From JAFECT01 sp963838235 (GTDB lineage: Bacteria > Pseudomonadota > Alphaproteobacteria > Caulobacterales > Caulobacteraceae), in assembly GCA_963838235.1 (NCBI GenBank), contig CAWIQJ010000005.1, positions 372,001 to 436,000 on the forward strand: a stretch of DNA of 64,000 nucleotides, given 5' to 3'. The position numbers were made by a program, and so were the translations under genes. Numbering within the stretch: the first letter of the stretch is position 1; each line of letters starts with the position of its first letter. Positions 43,403 to 51,184 of the stretch are shown piece after piece. A model generated the notes under the pieces. That model had not been told where the DNA came from, searched no databases, and saw only the letters and a list, made by a program, of their open reading frames with translations.

Positions 43403-44686
43403 TCAGCGCTCCGGCAAAGGTTGAACCCCCAGCGCAGCTTCGCCTCGAACGCGCGGGCGACGTCGGGCCCGGCGACCTCGGCGAGGTCGTGCAGAAAGGT
43501 GGGCGTGTCGAGCGGCGGAATCCGGCCGCACCAGGATGCGATCCAAGACCGGGCGCCCGATCTGGGCCTCGAGCTCGAACAGCAGGATCGGTCCCTTGTT
43601 GTAGAGCGCCGCCTTCGACGGCTTCTTGCCGAGCCCGATGAGCGGGCCGGCGTCGGCGAGGGTCTTGCGCTTGCGCTCCAGCACCGCGTCGCGGTCCTTG
43701 ACCCCGAGCACGCTCTCGCCATAGCGCAGGCCAAAATATTCGGCGACCGACTCCGAAAGCCACACGCTGTCCGGCGGAATGCCTTCGATGTTGGGCATCC
43801 AGGCGTGGCGGAACTCATGGGCGACGAAGCGCGCGGGGCTGGACTCGTCGAACGGCGGCGTCGGCGCGCCGGGCTTGCGGAAGGTGGGCATGACCACGAA
43901 GCTGCGTTCGCCGTAGCCCGCGCCGTCGCCGCGCGGCACGATCACCATGCGCACCGGGTCGGGATCGGGCGCGCCGTAGAGACCGCGATAGAAGGCCGCC
44001 GCGCCGAACGCGTGCTTGCGCAGCATGGCGACCAGGGGATCGTTCTGATCGGCCGCCCAGAAATCCACGTCCGGCGCGTGCATCAGGGTCAGGCCGATCG
44101 CGCCGTCCAGCGGCAGGTCGTTCTCGGCGTCCTCGCGGTGGATGACGAGCCGGTCGCCGTTACGACTGAGCCGGCCCTGGCTGAGCACCGTCAGGTCGGC
44201 GGGCAGGCCGCTGATCTCGGCGTCGACGGTGAAGGGCATGGCCAGGTCCTGACGCGCGGGCAGCCACATGGTCTCGAGGTCGAGCTCGATCCGCTCCGGC
44301 GACAGCGCGGGCGTGTCCTCGCCGGCCTGGTTGATCGGGCCGCTGTAGACGAAGGTCACGCTGTGGGTTGCAGGCGGTCCCGGAAACCGCACGGCGATGC
44401 GCTGCAGGTGCGCCATGGGCGTGTCGGTCGCGGCGACCTCGGTGGTTCCGCCCGGGCTGGTCTCCAGGCGTTCGATCTTGAACCGATCGGCGAGCACGAA
44501 GTCTGTCTCGCCCGCGTCTTCCGGCAGGGTCACGGTGAGCGTGGCGGCGAGCCGGCCGGCCGGCGCATCCATCCTCGCCTTCAGGGCGTAGTGGGCGGAG
44601 GGCGCGGCCTGGGCGCACGCCGACGCGGCCAGCCACGCCAGGCCGAGGATCACCGGCCAGGTGCGTTGCTTTGTCGGGCGGTCCAT
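43403..44686 (-). CDS. Secreted M1-like metallopeptidase with a short out-of-frame patch
   Basis: 427 residues as read. Signal peptide about 1-28. Zinc motif His290-Glu291-x2-His294 in VAHEFRHAWM with Glu312 in WLSESVAEYFG. After about residue 385 the frame reads RPDSAARHAHLSARPRRG, which has no family sense, whereas frame +1 gives IPPLDTPTFLHDLAEVAG and ARAFEAKLRWG. One extra base near 43533 and one missing G in the G-run near 43430 would put this segment in frame and rejoin VQPLPER and the TGA at 43403. So the tail is probably misread by consensus errors. Aminopeptidase or peptidase role is inferred. Confidence 0.8.
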   Translation of the reverse strand: MDRPTKQRTWPVILGLAWLAASACAQAAPSAHYALKARMDAPAGRLAATLTVTLPEDAGETDFVLADRFKIERLETSPGGTTEVAATDTPMAHLQRIAVRFPGPPATHSVTFVYSGPINQAGEDTPALSPERIELDLETMWLPARQDLAMPFTVDAEISGLPADLTVLSQGRLSRNGDRLVIHREDAENDLPLDGAIGLTLMHAPDVDFWAADQNDPLVAMLRKHAFGAAAFYRGLYGAPDPDPVRMVIVPRGDGAGYGERSFVVMPTFRKPGAPTPPFDESSPARFVAHEFRHAWMPNIEGIPPDSVWLSESVAEYFGLRYGESVLGVKDRDAVLERKRKTLADAGPLIGLGKKPSKAALYNKGPILLFELEAQIGRPVLDRILVRPDSAARHAHLSARPRRGRRARRRPRVRGEAALGVQPLPER

Positions 44687-44759
44687 GCGTCCCCTCCCGC
44701 CGGTTCCCCCAGTACGAGAAGCGAGCGGGATAAATCCGCCAACGCGACGACCGGCCGGT

Positions 44760-44963
44760 TCAGGCCCGCACGATCTCCACCGGGCGGCCGTTCAGGCGGC
44801 GCGGCTGCTGGTAGCGGTTGTCGGGACGGGCGAGGAAGCTCGGGTCCTCCAGGATGCGCCGCCACTCGCGCGGGGTAAGGGTGAGCGGCTTAAGGCTCCC
44901 CTCGGCCGGGAGCCTGGGCGTCACATCTGAACTGGGGAAACCGTGCGTCATCGTCATCTCCAT
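44760..44963 (-). CDS. Small protein of unknown function
   Basis: 67 residues from the ATG at 44963 (alternative 44954). PLTLTPREWRRILEDPSFLA then NRYQQPRRLNGRPVEIVRA, hydrophilic and basic. A T-P-R-E-W-R segment looks like a short helix. Supported mainly by codon use and an upstream purine-rich stretch. Confidence 0.5.
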   Translation of the reverse strand: MEMTMTHGFPSSDVTPRLPAEGSLKPLTLTPREWRRILEDPSFLARPDNRYQQPRRLNGRPVEIVRA

Positions 44964-45093
44964 CGGTCCCCCCGACGGCGGCTTTCTAGCGCGCGATCCT
45001 TGCATTCCCATGACGCGGACGGGGCCATATTGCGGCGGCCGGTCACAGGGGCGGTTAACAGGTCGTCAAGCCTGTGCTCCTAGCCTGCGGCCC

Positions 45094-45615
45094 ATGCTCG
45101 GTTCGTTCGATCTGCAGGATCCACCCCGCGCGCCCAAGGGCGGCGTGGGCATCGCCGTCCGGCCGGAGGTATTCCTCTATCCGGCCTGGAGCGGCACAGG
45201 TCTTCTGTGCGATGCGTTCGGCATTCCCAAGGAACGCTACACCCTGCACGGCGCCGGCCATACCGAGGACGACGGCACCATCGTCGTCGAGTACGAGTCG
45301 GGTTTCGACAGCGGCGTCGTGAACACCTATAGCTGGGCGTTCCGCAAGGAGCCGGGCGACCTGCTCTACGCCTACGACCGCCTCAACGGCATCGAGGCCA
45401 AGGGGCGCACGACCGCCGACGGCTGGCGCTGGAGCTTCTTTGCGATTGGTCACACCCCGTTCGGACGCCGCCGCTGCCGCGTCGAGGTCGCCTATCGGGT
45501 GGTGAGCCCGCACGAGGCGACGTCGGCGGTGACCCTGTCGATGTTCGGTGTGACCGTCGGCACCGGCTCGACCCACATCAAACATGTAAGCGCGATCGAT
45601 TTTAAAGCGGCCTAG
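45094..45615 (+). CDS. Unknown protein, paralogue of the gene at 36058
   Basis: 173 residues from the ATG at 45094 (frame opens at 44818). Shares PEVFLYPAWSGTGLLCDAFG, DGTIVVEYESGFDSG, EAKGRTTADGWRW and HEATSAVTLSMFGVTVGTGS with the protein at 36058. Position and spacing of these blocks match, so the two form a family. No signal peptide. Its stop TAG is at the edge of a composite repeat. Confidence 0.78.
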   Translation: MLGSFDLQDPPRAPKGGVGIAVRPEVFLYPAWSGTGLLCDAFGIPKERYTLHGAGHTEDDGTIVVEYESGFDSGVVNTYSWAFRKEPGDLLYAYDRLNGIEAKGRTTADGWRWSFFAIGHTPFGRRRCRVEVAYRVVSPHEATSAVTLSMFGVTVGTGSTHIKHVSAIDFKAA

Positions 45616-45726
45616 AGCACGATGCGATCAGATGGGATCATCTGATCGTTGAATCGTACTCTAGAACTCTGAAATCTGAGCGCGTTGTGACCGCAAAACC
45701 GGGTTCCACTTTTGCGCAACGCGCTC
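45615..45726. repeat. Composite two-hairpin repeat, copy 2 (opposite order)
   Basis: Hairpin B (45615-45662) GAGCACGAT...AATCGTACTC, linker CTAGAACTCTGAAATCT, hairpin A (45678-45726) GAGCGCGTTG...CAACGCGCTC with CCGGGTTCCAC inside. Compared with 32107-32219 the whole unit is inverted. Its left edge supplies part of the 45094 gene's stop and its right edge the stop of the lipoprotein gene at 45726. Confidence 0.8.
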
Positions 45727-46223
45727 TAGTCACCGCCTTCTCCCTTGGGCGTGTCGTCGACGTTGGGGTGCAGGTCCGCCAGCACCGCGCGGCCGCGCCC
45801 GCTCTCCCCACCGCGTGAGACGATCTTGATCACTGCGTCGTGGCAGAGCGCCACGATGACCGAACCGTCCTGCGCCTTGTCGAGCGCTGCGCGCGTGTCG
45901 GCGTCGGAGCGCGCATAGTTGACCGCGTCGTCTCGGGCCGAACGGGCGCCGCCGACGTCCTTGCACAGATCGTCGGCGAGCGGGCCGTAGCGTGACAGCT
46001 TGTCTTCCGCCGCGGCGATGCGCTTGGCGTTGACGGCCTGGAAATTGGCGTGAAGCACGTCGGTCGAACACTGCAGCGTCGCGGTGACGATCGTCCACTC
46101 GCGGCAGGTGCGCGGCGCCGAGGCGTCGGCCTGGGCCTGCGGCGCCGGCTTCTTCGGCGTCGGATTGGTGCAGGCTGCGAGCGCCGCCAGCACGACAGCG
46201 GTGAGGAGGGGGACGCGTTTCAT
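45726..46223 (-). CDS. Putative lipoprotein
   Basis: 165 residues. Lipobox LAALAAC, Pro/Lys/Gln-rich linker, then a helical domain with RTCREWTIVTATLQCSTDVL, ADDLCKDVGG and VALCHDAVIKIV, giving four Cys in the mature part. Start overlaps the preceding gene's stop by four bases (46220-46223), so the two are translationally coupled. Function unknown. Confidence 0.78.
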   Translation of the reverse strand: MKRVPLLTAVVLAALAACTNPTPKKPAPQAQADASAPRTCREWTIVTATLQCSTDVLHANFQAVNAKRIAAAEDKLSRYGPLADDLCKDVGGARSARDDAVNYARSDADTRAALDKAQDGSVIVALCHDAVIKIVSRGGESGRGRAVLADLHPNVDDTPKGEGGD

Positions 46224-46972
46224 TGGTCGGGCGTCCCCGGCGTTTCCGGATGCTGCGGATCGAACGCCATGCCGTCACCGATACGCTCCATCGTCAGCGG
46301 CGTCCCGGCCGGCGCCTTGGCCCAGACCGTCTTGTGCGCGTCGCTCTCGATGTGGCCCTTGGTCGTGCTCATCTTGCCGGTCGAATAGTTGATCGAGAGG
46401 TCGGTGGTCTCGCCGCTGTTGCGCTGCACGTCATTGTTGTCGTAGCCGATCAGGCGAAAGCCGCGGGGCGACCAGCGGAAGGTGTAGGTCGTGACCCCCA
46501 TGTCCCAGCCGCCGGCGTCGGCGAAGAGATAGAGCGCGACGCGCAGGGTTCCGTTCTTCACCGAGACGCCGCCCGACTTCGACAGGACGTCTTCGAGATT
46601 GGTCATGGTCGGACGCGGAATGAGCAGGTGGTTCTTGACCGCCAGATCGTAGCCGCCGCCCTTGCGCGCGAAGGCCACGGCCAGGATGCGCGGGTTGGTG
46701 TCGAACGGATCGGGCCCCAGGCCGTCGTTGTGGACGCGGTTCTTCGGGTCGTCGTCATGCAGCACGATCACGAGGTCGGGCAAACCGTCGCCGTTCAGGT
46801 CGCCGACGACCGACGTCTCGATCTTCCAACCCGGCGGCGCGAAGCCCTCGGCGGAACGCGCCTGATGCGGCAGGGCGGGGTAGTCGACCGGGGGAATGGC
46901 GATGTCGGCTCGCGCGACGTTCGCCACCGCCAGGCCGGCCAGGACGGCTGCAAACGGGAGTCGGGCGATCAT
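46220..46972 (-). CDS. Secreted protein with one FG-GAP/VCBS-type calcium-loop motif
   Basis: 250 residues with signal peptide (1-22, ARA-DI). GDLNGDGLPDLVIVLHDDDP is a single VCBS/FG-GAP repeat unit with a DxNxDG calcium loop. The rest is strand-rich (LRVALYLFADAGGWDMGVTT, FRWSPRGFRLIGYDNN). Single motif rather than a full propeller. Coupled to the lipoprotein gene downstream. Surface or periplasmic role inferred. Confidence 0.78.
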   Translation of the reverse strand: MIARLPFAAVLAGLAVANVARADIAIPPVDYPALPHQARSAEGFAPPGWKIETSVVGDLNGDGLPDLVIVLHDDDPKNRVHNDGLGPDPFDTNPRILAVAFARKGGGYDLAVKNHLLIPRPTMTNLEDVLSKSGGVSVKNGTLRVALYLFADAGGWDMGVTTYTFRWSPRGFRLIGYDNNDVQRNSGETTDLSINYSTGKMSTTKGHIESDAHKTVWAKAPAGTPLTMERIGDGMAFDPQHPETPGTPDQ

Positions 46973-47121
46973 GGGGCCTCCACGACAAACGCGGCGATCC
47001 TAGAGTGGCGAACCGTCGCCGTGAAGCTTGGCCCGGCTCACGGATGGCCGGCCGGCGCCGGCGGGGTCGGTGCGGACGACTCCGCGGCGGCCGCCGAGGT
47101 CATGCCAGGGCGCGTCGGGTC

Positions 47122-47155
47122 AAAGAAAAGGGCCCCGCGGCTTCCCGCGAGGCCC
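47122..47155 (-). terminator. Rho-independent terminator for the His/Gly-rich gene
   Basis: On the minus strand, GGGCCTCGCGG-GAAG-CCGCGGGGCCC is followed by TTTTCTTTG; 25 nt after the stop of the gene at 47181. Confidence 0.88.
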
Positions 47156-47180
47156 GATCCCGAATCTACTCGATGAGCGC

Positions 47181-47672
47181 TTAGTGGTGACCGCCGTGGC
47201 CGCCATGGCCGCCACCGTGGCCGCCACCGTGACCGCCGCCGCCGTGGCCATCGTGGCCGCCGTGGCCGCCGTGGTCGCCGCCGTGGCCATCGTGGCCGCC
47301 GTGGCCATCGTGACCGCCGTGGCCGCCGTGGTCGCCGCCGTGGCCGCCATGCCAACCGTGGTCATGGAAGTCATGGAAATCATGGAAGCCGTGGCCCCAA
47401 CCGCGGAAGCCCCAGCCGCCGCCCCAGCCGAAGCCGCGACGCCCGTCGTAACCGCACCAGTACCAGCCCGGCCCGTTCCACGCTGAGTCGTACCAGCAGT
47501 AGTTGTGGCCGGAGAAGATGAACACCTGGGTCTTTTCGACCACGGCAGTGTTTGGCGTATCGACCCCCACGACCACGCCCGGCAGCGGGGCCGCCTGGGC
47601 TTGGCTGGTGAGAACCATCGTTCCGCCGGCGAGAGCCGTAGCCGCCGCCAGACCTAAGAGAAAATTCCGCAT
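47181..47672 (-). CDS. Secreted His/Gly-rich protein, probable metal binder
   Basis: 163 residues from the ATG at 47672 (the longer frame to 47912 has no signal). Signal peptide 1-28 (AQA-AP). A folded part has NYCWYDSAWNGPGWYWCGYD, with two Cys and many Trp/Tyr. The C-terminal 65 residues are almost only Gly, His and Asp in units such as HGGHDGHGG. Such tails bind zinc, nickel or copper. The DNA of the tail is a GCCGCCGTGGCC-type repeat, so copy-number changes are likely. Confidence 0.8.
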   Translation of the reverse strand: MRNFLLGLAAATALAGGTMVLTSQAQAAPLPGVVVGVDTPNTAVVEKTQVFIFSGHNYCWYDSAWNGPGWYWCGYDGRRGFGWGGGWGFRGWGHGFHDFHDFHDHGWHGGHGGDHGGHGGHDGHGGHDGHGGDHGGHGGHDGHGGGGHGGGHGGGHGGHGGHH

Positions 47673-47885
47673 CCTGTCGTCTCCAGTTTTGATGCGCCCC
47701 CGTGCTTTCCGAGCGCACACGCTTTGTATCCGTAAGCTTAACTTTGGGACGCAGAAAAAGGTCCCGAACCGGCCTCCGGATGGCCGCAAATTCAGCCTTG
47801 GCGCGTGAACCCGCCATGAACGGGCAGGACAGGGAATCTTGGCTTGGATCGTCGGTTTCACTTTTTTAGACAATGGCTTATCCAG

Positions 47886-48011
47886 ATGAACCGGGTCGTA
47901 AACGTCGACCATTTTTCGATCCGGGTGAGCGATTTTCGCAAGTCCAAGGCTGTCTATGGCAGGCTGTTCAGCTTCCTGGGGTTTACCGTCCTCGAGGACC
48001 GGTTGACCTGA
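47886..48011 (+). pseudogene. Remnant of a VOC (glyoxalase-fold) gene
   Basis: ATG at 47886, then VDHFSIRVSDFRKSKAVYG and RLFSFLGFTVLEDRLT before TGA at 48009. This is the first beta-alpha-beta unit of a VOC domain with the metal-ligand His in DHFSI; the remaining roughly 90 residues are absent, because the acylphosphatase gene follows from 48030. A gene cut by deletion. Confidence 0.65.
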
Positions 48012-48029
48012 GGCGCCCAGCTTGACCGG

Positions 48030-48311
48030 TCAGACCGTGGCGATCTGTGCGAAGCCGGCCGAGCCGTCCGGCGTCGCGGGTTCGCGCGCCACCTGGTCGG
48101 GCAAGGCGCCTTCGGGACCCACGCCGCAGACGCTCTGCAGCCGGTCGAGCGCGTCGGGCTCGCCGATGGCCAGGACTTCCACCGACCCGTCGCGCCGGTT
48201 GCGCACCCAGCCGCGCAGGCCGAAGCGGCGCGCCTGGCCCACCACCCACCAGCGATAGCCCACGCCCTGGACGCGGCCGGTGACGATCAGTCGTGCGGCG
48301 GTCTCGCTCAC
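48030..48311 (-). CDS. acyP: Acylphosphatase
   Basis: 93 residues, the family size. VTGRVQGVGYRWWVVGQAR provides the phosphate loop with Arg20; RGWVRNRRDGSVEV provides catalytic Asn38. It hydrolyses acyl phosphates. The sequence ends GFAQIATV. Directly follows the VOC remnant on the other strand. Confidence 0.93.
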   Translation of the reverse strand: MSETAARLIVTGRVQGVGYRWWVVGQARRFGLRGWVRNRRDGSVEVLAIGEPDALDRLQSVCGVGPEGALPDQVAREPATPDGSAGFAQIATV

Positions 48312-48372
48312 GCGCGGGGGATGCGCCGACGCTACGGTGAAATCAAGCTCGGCTGCAAGCCTTGACCACGCC

Positions 48373-50396
48373 TCACCAGATGCGCACGCGCTGGTCGGGC
48401 GCGAGGTAGTATTTGGTTCCCGGCTTCACATCGAATGCCGCGTACCAGGCGTCGAGGTTCCGCGTCGGCCCGATCACGCGGAACATGTCCGGCGAGTGCG
48501 GGTCGGAGGCCAACTGCTGCGCATGGCGTCGTCGCGCACCTTGTCGCGCCAGGCCTGGGCGAACGCCGAGGAAGAAGCGCTGGTCGCCGCGTCAGGCCGT
48601 CGAGCACCGGCGGCGCCTTGCCGTGCAGCGAGGCATGATAGGCGTCGAGCGCGACGAGCAGCCCGCCATGTCGGCGATGTTCTCGCCCATGGTCAGCTTG
48701 CCGTTGATGTGCATGCCGGGCACCGGCTCGTAGCTGTCGTACTGGGCGCCGAACTTCGTCGCCTGCGCATCGAAGCGGTGAGCGTCCTGGGCCGTCCACC
48801 AGTCGCGCAGCGCGCCGGTTGCGTCGATCTTGCGACCCTGGTCGTCGAAGCCGTGGCTGATCTCGTGACCGATGATGGCGCCGATCGCGCCGTAGTTCAC
48901 CGCATCGTCCGCGTTCGGGTCGAAGAACGGCGGCTGCAGGATGCCGGCCGGGAAGACGATCTTGTTCTCGAGCCCGCCGTTGTAGGCGTCCACGGTTTGG
49001 GGCGTCATGCCCCACTTCTTGTGATCCACCGGCTTGTCGAGGTCGGACATCTGGTAGTCCCACTCGAAGCGCTGCTGCGCTGACGTTGCCGTAGAGGTCG
49101 GACGGGTCGATCTTCAAGCCGGAGTAGTCGCGCCACTTGTCGGGATAGCCGACCTGCACGTCCATCTTCGGCGAGCTTCTTCAGCGCCGCCGCCTTGGTG
49201 GCGTCGCGTCATCCAGGTCGCATTTTGGATGCGCGCCGCCATCGCGGCCTTCAGATTGGCGACGAGGTCGGTCATCTTCGCCTTGGACGACCGGCGGGAA
49301 ATAGTGCGTCGACGTATTCGCGGCCCAGCAGCTTCGCCGAGGCTCGTGTCGATCAGGGTCGCGCCGCGCTTCCACCGGGGGCGCAGCGCCGACACCCCGC
49401 TGAGCGTCTTGGTGAACGTGAACCGGCTGTCGACGAAGCGCTTGGACAGATACGGCGCGGCCTGATCGGTGACGTGGAACGCCTCCCAGGCCTTCAGCGT
49501 CGCGAGCGGCGTCTCGGCGTAGAGCGCGGCGATGTCCCTGATGGCGGTCTTCTCGTTGACGATGACGCGGTCGCGGAGTGGCGATGCGACGCGCGCTGGT
49601 GAAATAGGCGCTCCAGTCGATGCCCGGGGCGTAGGCCTGAAGTTCGGCGGTGGTCATCGGGTTGTTGATCTTGTCGATGTCGCGACGGTCTGCAGCGGCC
49701 CAGCTGACCTTGGCGATGCGCGTCTCGAACGCGATCACCGCGTTGGCGTGACCCGCCGGATCCGGGTAGCCGATCAGCGTGAACGTGCGCTCGATGTAGG
49801 CGCGATAGGCGTCGAGCTGCGGCTTGAAACGTCGCGGTCAGATAGTAGTCGCGATCCGGCAGGCCGAGGCCGGCCTGGAAGACGATGAAGGTGTTGATCT
49901 CGGGCTTGGCGGGGTCTGGCAGGATGTCGAGGCCGACGACCGACTTGCCCAGGCCGAAGCTGCTGCGGCCCATCAAGGCGGTGAACTCCGCCTTGTCCTT
50001 GACCGCGGCGATGGCGGCGAGCCCCGGGGCCAACGGCTTGGCGTCGAGCGCCTCGACGCGTTGCTCGTCCATGAAGGCGTTGTAGAGCCCGCCGATCTGG
50101 ACCGCGGTCGGCAAGTCCGGATGCTTGGAGGCGTCCTCGATCACCTGGCGCAGCTCATCTTGGGTGCGGTTGAAGACGTCAGCGCCGACGCCCGCGGAAC
50201 CCTGATCGGCGGGGATTTCGGTGACCTGCGCCCAGTGGCCGTCGGCGTAGCTCCAGAAATTGTCACCCGGCTGCACCGTGTGGTCGCCGCCGGTGAGGTC
50301 GACGCCCCAGCTGCCGTAATGCACCGCCTGGGCCGAAGCGGGCAGGGCGGCGGCGAGGACAACCGCGGAAACCGCAGCGAACAAGGCGTTGCGCAT
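48373..50396 (-). pseudogene. M13 (neprilysin-like) metallopeptidase gene broken by about eleven single-base shifts
   Basis: N-terminal signal peptide (1-23, SAQA) then VDLTGGDHTVQPGDNFWSYADG and NRTQDELRQVIEDAS. The zinc site is intact: IGHEISHGFDDQGRK (HExxH) and GENIADMAG (third ligand Glu). The end AWYAAFDVKPGTKYYLAPDQ and RVRIW reaches the TGA at 48373. Between them the frame changes near 49828, 49590, 49332, 49295, 49205, 49168, 49083, 48662, 48590, 48570 and 48528. Each step restores recognisable M13 sequence with one base inserted or deleted. No large block is missing and motifs are conserved, so an error-rich stretch is likelier than decay. Corrected length about 670 residues. Confidence 0.85.
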
Positions 50397-50534
50397 GGTG
50401 AGATCCCCAAGGACTGCGTCCCGGCGAGCCTAGACGCTCGCCCGCGCCCGCACAGCTTAAATCCGTGTAAGGCTGAGCGAACCATCACGGCGGTTCGGGG
50501 GTTGTGCTCGGTCCAGCCGCGAAAGGTTCTCCCC

Positions 50535-51181
50535 ATGAAACTCTATCTCACGCCGGGCGCCTGCAGCCTCGCCGACCACATTGCGCTCCACGAGGGCGAC
50601 ATGACCTTCGAAGCGGTGAAGGTGGATTTGCGCACCAAACGCACCGAGGACGGTCGCGATTTCACCCAGGTGATTCGAAGGGCGACGTTCCGCGCTCGAA
50701 CTCGACAACGGCGAGGTGTTGACCGAGAACGTCGCGATCATGACCTTCGTCAGCGACCGCGCGCGCATCGCGGGCGCCGGACGGCGACCTCGGCCGCTAC
50801 CGCCTGATCGAGATGCTGAGCTTCATCTCGACCGAAATCCACAAGAAGTTCGCGCCGTACTTCGACCCCTCCGCCGACCAGGCGCAGATGGACAAGGCGA
50901 ACGAGACCATCGGCAAACGCTTCAGATATCTGGCGGAGCGGATGACCGACGACTATCTGTTCGGAGACGAGTTCAGCGTGGCGGACGGATACCTGTTCAC
51001 CATGCTGACCTGGGCGACGGGCGCCGATCTCGACATCCCTGATCGGTTGGAGCTCTTCTTCAGACGCATGCTCGACCGGCCGGCGGTGGCCCTGGCGCTG
51101 CATCACGAAGGGCTCGAGGGTAAGTTCGACGCGTCGCCGCGCGACAGGGACCAGTACGAGGCGCGCACGGCCGGGCCTTGA
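50535..51181 (+). pseudogene. Glutathione S-transferase gene with about three single-base shifts
   Basis: Starts MKLYLTPGACSLADHIALHE and EAVKVDLRTKRTEDGRDFTQ. Then the GST signature is recovered only in other frames: KGDVP, then ALELDNGEVLTENVAIMTF after one missing G near 50691, and MLSFISTEIHKKFAPYFDP in the last frame after a shift near 50775; another shift is near 50672. The C-terminal helical domain (DEFSVADGYLFTMLTW) is complete. The corrected product is about 215 residues, like GstA-type proteins with SLADHI. Divergent from the M13 gene across 138 bp. Confidence 0.82.
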
Positions 51182-51184
51182 GAC

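Noticed and set aside
43421..44878. 485-residue frame antisense to the M1-like gene
   Set aside because: Shadow of the HExxH-bearing gene; no domain or RBS.
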